Shown: positions 15,301 through 23,640 of the stretch, piece after piece
Layout: each line of letters starts with the position of its first letter
How positions within the stretch are numbered: position 1 is the stretch's first letter
NCBI GenBank assembly: GCA_028015205.1
Contig: CM051516.1
Location: 49,728,230-49,792,229 of the forward strand
Direction of reading: 5' to 3'
DNA length: 64,000 nt
From: Mytilisepta virgata
Taxonomy: Eukaryota > Mollusca > Bivalvia > Mytilida > Mytilidae
Notes under the pieces: generated by a model
Databases searched by the model: none
The model's input: only the letters and a program-made list of their open reading frames with translations
Told to the model about the DNA's origin: nothing
Made by a program: the position numbers and the translations under genes

Positions 15301-18300
15301 TACCAGACCTAAGAAAGATCTTACCTGCTTCTTACTAGAAGGACGAGGAGCTTCCATGATAGTTTTTACTTTACTCGGGTGTGGCTTCAATTTATCATCA
15401 CCTATAAAATGCCCCAAACATTCTATACTGTCATATGCCAATGCACATTTACTAGGTTTCGCAGTAAGGTTTGCGTTGCGCAAGCGCTCAAAAATATCCC
15501 GTAAAACCTCTAGGTGCTGCTGAAAAGTCACAGTAAAAATAATGATGTCATCAATGAAATTGTCTACATTCTCCATATCGCTCAACAGTTTGCACATTAA
15601 TCTAGAAAATGATGCCGATGCCGTAACCAAACCTAACGGCATTCTCCGGAATTGATATAATCCAAGCGGTGTTTGAAAAGCAGTCAACGGTTTAGCCGAT
15701 TCCGTAAGCGGAAGCTGCCCATATCCCTTACATAAATCTATTCTGGAAAAGTACTTATGACCAGCTAACTTCGAAAACATGTCTTCCGGACTAGGTATAG
15801 GCTCTGCGTCAAACACAGTATATTTATTTAAACTTCTAAAATCTATACAGAACCTGTTTGTATGATCCTTTTTCTTCACAATCACAATAGGAAGTGAAAA
15901 AGGACTCTCTGAAGGCTCAATGATGTCCATGTCTATCATTTTCCTTACCTCATCAATAACTGTGTCACGCATTGAAAAAGGAATAGGATAAGGTTTCAAT
16001 CTGATAGGTACTTCTGTTGTGAGCTTAATGTCATGCTGAAGTAGATGAGTACAACCTGGAGTATCAGATAACACATCTGAGAATTCAATTAACAACTTTA
16101 CCAACTGGCATCGCTCATCCTCACATAACTTAGGATTAATATCTGCCTGATCAACGCCTTCACATGAAGTAGTAACTGGGAGTTCTTGTAACTCACCCTT
16201 GACATCGTCATGTTCATCCTCAAGATCTATGACAGCAGTACTCACCACTGGTAAAGTGCTGCTTCCATCGCTCACTGAACCATCACCTCGGACAATATAC
16301 CTTTTCAATAAATTAGCATGGTAAGTTTTAACTTTACCCTTCATATCAAGTCTATAATCTGCCTCACCTATTTTCTCTAAAACTGTGAATGGTCCTTTCC
16401 ACTGCATTAATAATTTATTATTATCAGTAGGTAAAAGAACTAACACTTTATCACCAACCTTCAACGTTCTGACTTTAGCTTTTCTGTCATAGTATACTTT
16501 ATACTTCGATGCAGCAACTTCTAAGTTTTCTCTAGCTAACTTATATGTGGATTCTAACCTATCCCTCAAGTCTATAACATACTGATACGTAGATTTGACC
16601 TCTGTATCTGGAATATCATGCGTCCATAATTCCTTTAAAATAGCCATAGGACCACGGACAGACCTAACGTAAATTAACTCGAATGGTGAGAACTTAAGAC
16701 TTTCCTGGGGCACCTCCCTGTAGGCAAATAATAATGGACCTAAATACTTATCCCAATCTCTCGGCCTTTCAGCACACATGCGCTTTAACATCAACTTTAG
16801 ACTACCGTTGAAGCGTTCAACTAACCCATTACAAATAGGATGGTACACAGTTGTAGTTAATTGCTTCAGAGAAATTAAACGGCTTACCTCACTCATTAAT
16901 TCGGAAGTGAACTGACTGCCCATGTCGGTGAGCATTTACTGGGGCACACCTATTCTACAAAAAATATATACTAAAGCCTCGGCTACTCGTTCCGTTTCAA
17001 TACCTGATAAAGCTACTGCCTCGGGGTATAATCTACAAGAGTTAGAATATATCTATTACCTCTGTCTGTAGCAGGAAAAAGTGGACCAATAAGATCTACC
17101 GCCACTCTCTTAAATGGCTCATCAATCAACGGCATCTTCTGTAAAGGAACTTTACCCACCTTACCTTTCGGCACAGTACGTTGGCAAATGTCACAAGACT
17201 GGCAAAATCTTTTCACATCAGATGTGACGCCGGGCCAATAAAATGATGACAAAACCCTTTCCAAAGTACGTCTAACCCCCATGTGTCCTGACATAATAGC
17301 CTTACCACAGTTTCTCTTAACTGCTGAGGAACAACTAACTGTATACAAATATGTTCAGCTGGCAGTGAAGTGTCCGTAAACTTTCTGTATATCAAACCTT
17401 TCTTTGTAATCCAATCGACCCTACTATTTGGACGAACTATTGTATTACCATTTTCTATAAACTTCCTAATCTTGTCAAGAGAAGGATCTTCAACTTGTGC
17501 CTTCATAACATCAGAAGGTGTAATATCTCCTGTTACCATATCTTGTACCTTCAATTTTGTATAAGGCTTACCTTTCATGCGAGCCTGTTGTCGAGTTTCA
17601 ACGACACCTACCGGTGTCCATGTTGGATCTGGATTACCTGGATCTCTGACATCAGCAACATTGCCCAGCAGTAAATCATAAACCGGAGCATCCATACACC
17701 AAGCTTCATATTCACCTTGCAAATATAGGGAGTCAATTGAAATCTTTGCTATCGGAGCATCTATTCTGGTTCCGTCTGCTAGTATACATGACTGAGTTCT
17801 ACCTGTTAAATCAGAATGACTTACCTTACTCCCTTTTACCACAATACCACTACATCCTGTATCTCTCAATACAGTAACAGCGTTCCCGTTAACTTACCCG
17901 GTTGATACTGGCATAGAACTATCAGTCAAAGTTTGGCAATGCGAAGACAAAGTAGTCGTGGCACTATCACTAGGAAATGAGTTAACTATAGAGTCACTCA
18001 TTGTAATACAAGCACCACATACCTGTGTATCTGACTTCACACCTTTATTATCATTTGTACCTTGGTTAGCTCTCGGATTCTGACTTGACCCTTTAACAGA
18101 GTTTACTTTACCTCCTTTTGAGAAACAGTCACTTGCAATGTGTCCTTGCTTGCCACGTTTATAACAACGCCTATCTGATATTGGTACAAACTGATTACGA
18201 TCTTGAAGCTTACCTACATGTTACTTCTTTTCGAAATTTCCTGTAGATTTTTGCTGATTGGGGTTTGAATGACTACTATTGCTATGATGAGAAAAACTGT

Positions 18301-21300
18301 TCTGACCAGGCTTACCTTTATTTACAAGGTTAGAAGCACCTGTATATCTAGCCTCTCTGTATTGATCAGCTAACTTAGCCATTTTATCTAAAGAATCAGG
18401 TATTCTCTCTTTTAAAAACAAAGATAAATCTCTAGAACAAGTATGTATAAACTGGTCTCTTAACATGAGGTCATACAAACCTTCAAAAGTTTTCTCGATT
18501 TTTGACATCTCTAACCAGCGTTGAAAATAACTATCTAAGCGTACTGCATATTGTGCAAATGTTTCTCCCGATAATGGTCTACATGACCTAAAGCATTTCT
18601 TAAACCCGTCTTCAGTCAAAGCTTCGTAATCTAACGCTTTCTCAGCAGGCATCAATGCGTACACATCTAAAGCAGTGCCTTTCAAAAGTGCACTTAAATT
18701 AGTCGCCCATATTTCATGACTCCACTCTTTTGCAGTTGCATAGCTTGTCTAAGATAACTATCTATCTCATCTTTACCGTCTTCAAATGGAGGTATTTTAG
18801 GACCCCGCACCTGTGTAGTACTAGTATTACCTGGCGCAGAATGTTCATTAATTTCTGACTTTTTTCCTAACATTTCTAACTCCTGCTCATGTAATAAAGT
18901 TTTTAACTTTACCTCTTGATCAAGTTTCTGTCTTTCTAACTGTGTCTGCTCCATTTGTAACTGATAATCACGCTCTTCCTTCTCTTTTTGTAACTTATAC
19001 TCACGCTCGTCCTTCTCTTTTTGCCTCTGAATGACCCTTTCTTCACGTAATATACACTGTTGCTCACTTATAAATGTTTTGAGCTCACTACCTTCTAGAC
19101 CAATACTCTACCCAAGCTCTGTGAACTGTTTTAAAGTCTCCATGATAAAATGTATATGTCACTTGCAGATCAGTATCATAGCAAGAATACCTCAATATAA
19201 ACAAGCTGTCACCTTACTACACCTCAATAATCACACTGCAGACTGTACTATAATATTATAAATATGTAACTAAATATAGACAGTTAACAATAACTATATA
19301 TCATATACTCACTGTGGCCACACATAGAGCAAACAAACATACCAAACCTTTACAGGCAAGAAACAGCTTCCAAAGAAAAAACAACTGGCTTCTATGGTCC
19401 CAAACTGTCAGTAACCTTCAGCTGAAAAACAGTTTACAATTAAATATACATTTTCTACATATATATGTCCACTAAAAAAAAAAAGAAAATTTACAATTGT
19501 AAATTACAGATCAAACTGTTCACTTAGAAATTTACAATATATGCTTTTTTTTTTTTTTACAAAATATTTTAGAAATAGCCAATTATCTTATCCCACTTCT
19601 GACACCATTTTGTCAAGAACAACCGAGTCATGGCTATTTATAAGACTAAGTAATTCAAGAAATACTGAAAATTTAACAATGTTCACCAATATAAATTATC
19701 TAAAGTACTTCCAGTAAAGAAACGGACAACGGACGGACGGACAAACTCCAACACTGGAAATTCCACAATTAAAGTTTCAAATCAGTTTTACAGCTATAAA
19801 ATCAAACAAGTCCACCATACGGTATTAGGTAAATAAACGAGTATACTCAGATGCAACAGGCTATGTCCACCGTACAGTTACAGTCAAAGTAAGCTTGGAC
19901 ACACTCCAACATCCAACATGAGTTAACGTAAAGGTACTGTTGTACAAAATACTGCCGTACTACACCGCATACTACTACAAGGCCATAATACACCGTATAC
20001 TACTACAAGGCCATACTACACTGTATATATAAAGCCATACTGTACATTATGGGATCTATGAAATATATGACAATTTCATAACGATACTATTTTGAAAACA
20101 TCTGACAAACTGTAAATTGCATAACAGTTCAAATATGTCAAAATACATGTATGTAATACACTCCGTACATAAAATAGTACCAAATAACGTGACTGTGTCG
20201 CATATACTACTGATATACTGATTTACATACAAAATTACTACTCAGTGCGCGTTTGCACATATATACTACTACAATTTGTACAAGTATGTTGCACATTTTA
20301 CTACTCATACTAAATTCTTATGAATTTACGGTTTACACAAAGCAGTTTACCAGTAAAATGTTAACTTCCGTGCGGTAAACAATTTTACAAACTGTCGTAG
20401 ATATACTCCGAGCATAATACACTCATTACATCTCAAAAATACGTAATACTAATACACCATGCATAGTAAAGCACTCAAAAACAGTATTTCGTACGTATAA
20501 TAAAACTAGCATTCAGTAAACAAATTGAATATTAACACGTGTACCATAAATGTATGTAAAAACGGCGAAAAAAGTATAAAACATGTAAATTTTAGCGGAA
20601 CGATGTCTGGCAGTTTTAGCACCGTTTAATATTAACTATATGAATAAGTAAAACTGTAACTTACCATAGAAGGAATGAGAATATTCACTCCATGTGCAGC
20701 ACACTACACAAAGATGTGTGTCTATCAGTGACAATCGTTAAACTGAATCCAATAAAGAGATAAATTTAAAGGTACAGGTGTTACAGTCTGATGATTGAGG
20801 CATTGTAAAGGGTATTTAAATAAAAATCGATAAATATCCGACGCATCATAAAAAGACTTAAAACTAAATATAAAGCAGTCAAAACAAGGCTTTTGACAGT
20901 CCTTAGGTCCTCTTTCAGAATTATCTGATTTCATGGACTGTGAACCAGGATGGCCGACACAGCCGAACTTATTTTAGCATAGGACCCTATGGGAAATTCA
21001 CTCAGAAATATTCTGGTCTGAAACCGCTAAGCCAATTAAAACTAGACTTTGTAGCAATGGTCCTTAGATGGTTCTCTTTTAGAGATGTGTCCATTGACCT
21101 AGACTGACAACCATCTTGGCTGCCACAGCCGAACTGAGTTTAACATAGAACTCTATAGAAAAACCAGCCAAATCTTTAGTCCTGCTCAAGATGAAAAGTT
21201 CAGTGCAGGTGAGTGATACAGGCTCTTTAGAGCCTCTAGTTTCTGGCGATAATCAATTATTTTTTTCATAATCGTTAATAGGTCACGAGAGACTTTTTAA

Positions 21301-21867
21301 ACAAAATGCAGAAATATTTGGTATTTGGTTCAGTTATTACGAGGTTACTAGAGAGTCAAATCATGTCCAGAAAAGGCTTACAAATACAAGCACATTATTT
21401 CATCTGAGGTATTGACATAGTGCCTACTTATACAGTACAGATTCTGGTCAAAGAGACAATCAAAACATGTCTTTATATCAATCTGGCAATAACTTTAGTT
21501 GCATCTTAAAGTTCCGATTATAATCGATAATCAAATTGGTTAGGCTTCCTGATTATTTCAATTCCCAACACTAGTGTTATCTATATCTTATTTGGTTGAT
21601 CATGCTTTGTTTGATTATTATAGTCATATACACAATGATGCCATAGAAGTTTTAAAGTTGTTTGTTTTGTAAATGTTTTTTGTTTTTGTTTTATTTAAAG
21701 CAAAAGTATGTGACATTGAAGAAGTGTCAGTGGATGAGAATAAATTTCGTTGGGAGATGAATGAAGATCCCATGGCAACAGATAAATTAGCTGATGGAAT
21801 AAGGAGGTTTGCTGTTGATGCTGTTAAACTGGAAAATCTCTTCAGACAAAAACTAAAATCAAGCTGA
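227..21867 (+). CDS. TALDO1: Transaldolase, exons for the C-terminal 259 residues (5' exons outside the window)
   Basis: Transaldolase of the pentose phosphate pathway moves a dihydroxyacetone unit from sedoheptulose-7-phosphate to glyceraldehyde-3-phosphate, in the cytosol. Seven exons can be joined: 227-334, 1585-1716, 2671-2731, 7581-7695, 8384-8513, 9954-10021 and 21701-21867. Every intron is GT-AG and every junction keeps the frame. The product aligns end to end with the animal enzyme from about human residue 79: [16 protein letters not shown] with the Schiff-base lysine, [32 protein letters not shown], then KFRW near the end. The stop is at 21865-21867. About 78 N-terminal codons, including the first catalytic aspartate, must lie to the left. 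The last intron (10022-21700) is swollen by a nested retrotransposon in antisense. No frameshift or stop is seen, so the gene looks functional. Confidence 0.95.
467..611 (+). repeat. Short dispersed repeat, copy 1
   Basis: This 145-bp stretch ('ttggtcgaaa' to 'cagctcacca') reappears as its reverse complement at 10689-10816, both inside transaldolase introns. It shares 'gttgggtatttttaacttt', the 'acgattttatatttggtttt' segment and the 'ttttgacagctcacca' end. No coding is seen. Confidence 0.7.
1585..1716 (+). CDS. TALDO1: Transaldolase exon B with the Schiff-base lysine
   Basis: The acceptor 'gacag' ends at 1584 and the donor 'gtaagt' begins at 1717. The exon starts with the last base of the split Arg codon and encodes [15 protein letters not shown] through [15 protein letters not shown]. 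The lysine in ILIKLSS is the one that forms the enzyme-substrate Schiff base in this family. Confidence 0.95.
1847..2333. mobile_element. MITE-like element with Tigger/pogo-type inverted ends
   Basis: A 487-bp AT-rich segment inside a transaldolase intron is bounded by inverted ends of about 25 bp: 'cagtcaactctcgttatct' at 1847 and its near-perfect complement ending at 2333. Each end is flanked by TA (1845-1846 and 2334-2335). CAGT-type ends with 'ctcgttatctc' and a TA target site are typical of Tigger/pogo members of the Tc1-mariner superfamily. There is no transposase frame, so it is a non-autonomous derivative. Confidence 0.75.
2671..2731 (+). CDS. TALDO1: Transaldolase exon C
   Basis: The acceptor 'catttcag' ends at 2670 and the donor 'gtaagt' begins at 2732. 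The exon completes the split Lys codon and encodes [20 protein letters not shown]. The NMTLLF block is conserved in animal and bacterial transaldolases, and its Asn lines the active site. Confidence 0.93.
3037..5294 (+). repeat. Bivalve dispersed repeat, copy R1, with 166-bp tandem monomers
   Basis: The copy opens with a perfect-looking hairpin, agctcacc-tggc-taaaa-gcca-gggtgagct (3037-3067), then a '(cg)tccgtc' simple stretch. It closes with 'aggtgagcgatacaggctc', a short hairpin and CTAG (5291-5294). Inside is an array of related monomers: the word 'aagatggcc' recurs at 3410, 3576, 3742, 3908, 4074 and 4240, exactly 166 bp apart. A second monomer subtype follows at 4481, 4648, 4817 and 4983. 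I recognise the family from bivalve genomes. Short frames on the minus strand inside it are by-products of the monomers and not genes. Confidence 0.85.
5523..5818 (-). mobile_element. tRNA-derived SINE with 13-bp target site duplication
   Basis: The element body is 5536-5805, flanked by perfect 13-bp duplications 'ttgatgtaattga' at 5523-5535 and 5806-5818. On the minus strand it begins with a tRNA-like head: 'ggccgagtgg' serves as an A box and 'gttcgaatc' as a B box, with an extended variable region as in Leu/Ser tRNAs. It ends with an (AAAC)n-like tail (5536-5550). The body matches the SINE family seen in many mollusc genomes. The Pol III promoter points against the host gene. Plus-strand frames through it (about 5414-5814) are not proteins. 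Confidence 0.88.
6400..6840. repeat. Degenerate tandem repeat, about 130-140 bp unit, three copies
   Basis: The phrase 'aagtccatttctcagcaa' recurs at about 6424 and 6564 and, diverged, near 6692. The associated phrases on 'cctgt...ctgacctt' recur too. The units are diverged and lie in the transaldolase intron. No protein coding is seen. Confidence 0.6.
7581..7695 (+). CDS. TALDO1: Transaldolase exon D
   Basis: The acceptor 'tattttag' ends at 7580 and the donor 'gttagt' begins at 7696. The exon encodes [19 protein letters not shown] and on to QRLEDP plus one base of Gly. The SPFVGR block is the family signature for substrate phosphate binding. Confidence 0.95.
7897..7990. repeat. Diverged fragment of the SINE body
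   Basis: The stretch 'tttttattggtggaggaagcc' and the following 'taggaatactggtaatctttgtc' match, with gaps, the central body of the SINE at 5536-5805. There is no tRNA-like head and no target duplication, so this is an old truncated copy. Confidence 0.5.
8384..8513 (+). CDS. TALDO1: Transaldolase exon E
   Basis: The acceptor 'tttttcag' ends at 8383 and the donor 'gtaagt' begins at 8514. The exon encodes [18 protein letters not shown], then [14 protein letters not shown] and LAGCDLLTI plus two bases of Ser. VMGASFRNT and the GCD(F/L)LTIS block are strongly conserved. A copy of the bivalve repeat begins within about 20 bp of the donor. Confidence 0.95.
8530..9705 (+). repeat. Bivalve dispersed repeat, copy R2
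   Basis: The copy begins 'aaggccatgtgagtttttgcc' directly after a transaldolase donor site. It carries about five monomers ('aagatgg' words near 8870, 9026, 9191 and 9358). It ends with 'aggtgagcgattcaggctcc', a GGCTCC/GGAGCC hairpin and CTGG (9702-9705). Same family and orientation as R1. Confidence 0.8.
9954..10021 (+). CDS. TALDO1: Transaldolase exon F
   Basis: The acceptor 'atttttag' ends at 9953 and the donor 'gtatgt' begins at 10022. The exon finishes the split Ser codon and encodes [22 protein letters not shown] and one base of Ala. This is the less conserved helix after the ISP(K/A)LL block. The following intron is 11.7 kb. Confidence 0.9.
10040..11460. repeat. Degenerate repeat region with 'agataaaaggggcc' units; contains inverted copy 2 of the 145-bp repeat
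   Basis: Units with 'gagataaaaggg' and 'catcttgatgaatgctttcagt'-type phrases recur near 10350, 10485, 10570 and 11490, suggesting an old diverged tandem family. Inside, 10689-10816 is the reverse complement of 467-611. I see no gene; it is transaldolase intron sequence. Confidence 0.45.
11461..12281. other. Intronic AT-rich sequence, nothing recognised
   Basis: This is part of the last transaldolase intron. Short frames on the minus strand have no recognisable motif. Near 12235 is a 'gattatcgattataat' motif of the kind found at repeat edges; a related motif occurs at 21510. Confidence 0.4.
12282..13111 (+). repeat. Bivalve dispersed repeat, copy R3, left part
   Basis: The copy starts 'ttacctggcctaaaaggccat' with the degenerate 5' hairpin. 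It is interrupted at 13111 by the LTR retrotransposon and resumes at 20899. Its phrase 'cagcaatggtcct' at the break is continued by 'ccttaggtcctc' on the other side, as in uninterrupted copies such as R1. Confidence 0.8.
13112..14407 (-). repeat. 3' LTR of the retrotransposon
   Basis: On the plus strand it runs from TGTCAAGAAC to CTTTTGACA. It matches 19611-20898 along its whole length except for scattered substitutions and an 8-bp difference near 13525. It contains short phased 'ctactacaaggccat' repeats near 13485-13550. Confidence 0.93.
14408..14422 (-). other. Polypurine tract next to the 3' LTR
   Basis: Read on the minus strand, GAAGAGGGGAGGTGT abuts the 3' LTR directly. A purine-rich tract in this place primes plus-strand DNA synthesis in LTR retrotransposons. 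Confidence 0.8.
14763..15129 (-). pseudogene. Retrotransposon RNase H domain (frameshifted)
   Basis: The domain starts with [15 protein letters not shown] in the frame of the RT. It then shifts frame near 15000 and continues with [23 protein letters not shown] and a terminal NYLSRI before the stop at 14763. These are the usual Ty3/gypsy RNase H motifs, with catalytic D (TDAS), E (EKECLA) and D (TDHKPL). It is the last domain of pol here, which fits the copia-like gene order. Confidence 0.85.
15408..16008 (-). pseudogene. Retrotransposon reverse transcriptase domain
   Basis: This stretch is intact within a 676-residue open frame (16935-14905). Motifs seen are [57 protein letters not shown], the catalytic FIDD at about 15558-15547, and LGHFIG. 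These are typical Ty3/gypsy RT blocks. It follows the integrase in the same frame with about 90 residues of linker between them. Confidence 0.92.
16290..17348 (-). pseudogene. Retrotransposon integrase (zinc finger, DD35E core, GPF module)
   Basis: An HHCC-type finger is visible (GHMGVRRT...CQSCDIC, 17285-17160), but its first histidine region is lost at a frameshift near 17300. The core has D in AVDLIGP, D in LTDMGSQF and E in NGLVERF. The last two are separated by exactly 35 residues, giving D,D35E. A stop (TAA, 16936-16938) and a frameshift near 17020 break the core between the first and second Asp. The C-terminal module contains the GPF motif ([13 protein letters not shown]) typical of Ty3/gypsy integrases. 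The frame runs on directly into reverse transcriptase. Confidence 0.9.
17213..17920 (-). pseudogene. Retrotransposon aspartic protease and linker
   Basis: The active-site motif reads LRDTGCSG (about 17870-17850) and a flap/hydrophobic motif reads YDLLLGN, as in retrotransposon proteases. The first residue pattern is D-T-G. A TAA at 17894-17896 separates it from the gag end. The frame continues through a linker to the integrase finger and loses frame near 17300. Confidence 0.8.
17897..19143 (-). pseudogene. Retrotransposon gag with coiled coil and altered zinc knuckle
   Basis: The frame opens at ATG 19143 ([11 protein letters not shown]). A TAG at 19108-19110 follows, then a long charged coiled coil rich in E, K, R and Q (about 19060-18840). 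Next is a capsid-like helical part ([20 protein letters not shown] and [18 protein letters not shown]) after a frameshift near 18735. A stop falls at 18220, then a knuckle [14 protein letters not shown] at 18166-18125, in which the second Cys of CX2CX4HX4C is Arg. The family would package its RNA through this knuckle. The copy is not functional as read. Confidence 0.8.
19590..19607 (-). other. Primer binding site for tRNA-Leu
   Basis: The plus-strand 18-mer ATCCCACTTCTGACACCA equals the 3' end of an animal tRNA-Leu including its CCA, so the minus-strand element is complementary to that tRNA. It lies 3 nt from the 5' LTR edge (19611), the right place and direction for minus-strand priming. Confidence 0.9.
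19611..20898 (-). repeat. 5' LTR of the retrotransposon
   Basis: This is the near-identical partner of 13112-14407. Transcription of the element would start here and run leftward. The flanking duplication GTCCT is at 20899-20903. Confidence 0.93.
20899..21240 (+). repeat. Bivalve dispersed repeat, copy R3, right part
   Basis: The repeat broken at 13111 continues here. Monomer words 'aggatggccgacacagcc' and 'catcttggctgccacagcc' follow, then the end 'aggtgagtgatacaggctc' with the AGGCTCT/AGAGCCT hairpin and CTAG at 21236-21239. Confidence 0.8.
21701..21867 (+). CDS. TALDO1: Transaldolase last coding exon
   Basis: The acceptor 'tatttaaag' ends at 21700. The exon completes the split Ala and encodes [20 protein letters not shown] and on to [15 protein letters not shown], ending FRQKLKSS and TGA. 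Possible poly(A) signals AATAAA follow at 21973-21978 and 21994-21999. Confidence 0.95.
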
Positions 21868-21999
21868 AAATTTGTTGATATTAAAACTTACATTGTATCC
21901 GGTTTATATTGGAGAAAAAAAAATATCTTGCTGAGCTTCTAAAATTCATAATGAATGGTTATTAAAAATGCAAATAAAAGTAGCATAGTTTTAAATAAA

Positions 22000-23640
22000 G
22001 CTTTGTTAATTGCTTTGTTAATGATTTTTAAGAAAAAATTAGGCCCCCCTCTTTATTATGCATATAGTATGTTATTTTTTATCAGATGTGATTATATTGT
22101 TCCACATAAATCTTAAAGTTGTTTTTCAGAAAAATCTTTTATAAAATCAATATACATGTGTATGTAATATTCTTTTGTGGTAACAAATTAACTTTTCCAA
22201 TATTAAGTTGTCGGTCGCAATTTTTTTTTCTGTGAATTTACTTTTGTTCCGAAAATTGAATCAGGATATATTTGTACCTTGTCCTTGTATGAAATGTTTT
22301 GAGTTGTAGGAAATAATAACTATTTCAACAGGAAATCATTTTCTGAGGAGAAGAACAGTGAAATAGTAACTTTTTGGGGAAAGAATAATTTTAAATCATG
22401 CTTTTGATACATAACAAAACTATAAGTTTAAAATGTATAATAATACACAATTCTGTGATATCACAAAGCTTCACATGAAAAAAAAATACATTACTGGGTA
22501 CCTGCATGAATTTGATATGTGAAATTGTCTTCAAAATTTATTATATCAGTTGTTATTAAAAAATTATTATATAAATAAGAAGTTGATCTTCAGTTTTTAG
22601 TGAGCCTCAACAAAATTACAAAGATCTGTTCATGGTCTGAGTAACCACTGCAAACTTGCAAAGTAAGTCCAAATAGGTTTGTGCCATTGGTTGTCTGTTT
22701 TTAAAGCCACAATGCAACTATTAGACGAAGAACAACAATAAAAGTACATTTCTTATTTAAATTTTTGTCACTGCATGTAGAAATTTTGTGTCTAGAATTA
22801 TCAAGCACATCTCTTCTTTCATATTTTTAATTTAACTATAAAATTTTTAAAAATGCATTTATATTAAAGTACAATGGAATTGTTATAATCTCCAGAGCGT
22901 ATAGAAGTTGCTTTGTCTGTCTGTCTGTCTGAAAAAATTGGTTTATGACTTATGACTTAGAACTATTTGTTCTATGGAAAAAAATTTGGCTGAATAATAG
23001 GGCAGCTATAGCACTACTGATTTTGAGGTCAGTGTATAAAAGGTCGAGGGCAATGTTACTACAAATATGATTTACATGTAGCAGTATCTGGATGATAACT
23101 ACATTAAACCTATAGACCATTCATTAATAAAACACATATGAGACAGTGAAGGGCTTTCATTTTAAAAAGGGATTTTAAGGTTAGTGGGTCAAAAGTCAAG
23201 GACATATACATCAATGGGATGATAACTTAAGAAATACATTTTGTGTACTTGTTCAGTGGGAACCACATGTATGTAGGTGAGAGAAAGAACTCTGTTGATT
23301 TTTGGGACACTTTGGTTTAAAGTCAAGGTTACTGTTACTAAAAATATAATTTTCAGGCACATTTAGTGTGCCTTCATAAATTATTCCAGATATGAAAGTG
23401 GGAAGGGATTTTGTTTGTGTAAAGGGTAGTAGATTAAAAATTTTGGTAATATATTTTTTCAGTTGTTGATTGCATCTATGAAAACTACTTTGTGATTTTG
23501 CCAGTTATCAGATTTTGACTCCATGGGATCTTGACCCTGTAATCAGAATAAATATGGTATATTGACCCCTTGGTTAAATTCTCTTCATAAGATTTTGAAC
23601 CCAATCATGGGAAAGTGACCCTCCCTGTAGAAAGCCATTT
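22000..23640. other. Intergenic sequence downstream of transaldolase
   Basis: AT-rich with no convincing coding frame. A short (GTCT)n run lies at about 22915-22931. The part from 22600 on reads like old dispersed repeat, with phrases on 'aggtcgagggcaatgttactac', but no family can be named. Confidence 0.4.

Larger units (their letters stand above)
13112..20898 (-). mobile_element. Full-length LTR retrotransposon, Ty3/gypsy domains in Gmr1-like (PR-IN-RT-RH) order
   Basis: The element is 7787 bp long and antisense to the host gene. It has LTRs of 1288 and 1296 bp with TGTCAA...TTGACA ends. It is flanked by the 5-bp duplication GTCCT (13107-13111 and 20899-20903) and sits inside copy R3 of the bivalve repeat. 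Going down the minus strand: 5' LTR, tRNA-Leu primer site, gag with coiled coil and zinc knuckle, protease, integrase, reverse transcriptase, RNase H, polypurine tract, 3' LTR. Integrase before RT in one reading frame is the arrangement described for Gmr1-like elements; standard Ty3/gypsy elements have integrase last. By eye the LTRs differ at roughly 20 sites plus one 8-bp indel, about 98 percent identity. The coding part has at least three stops and four frameshifts, so this copy cannot make its own proteins. Confidence 0.93.
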
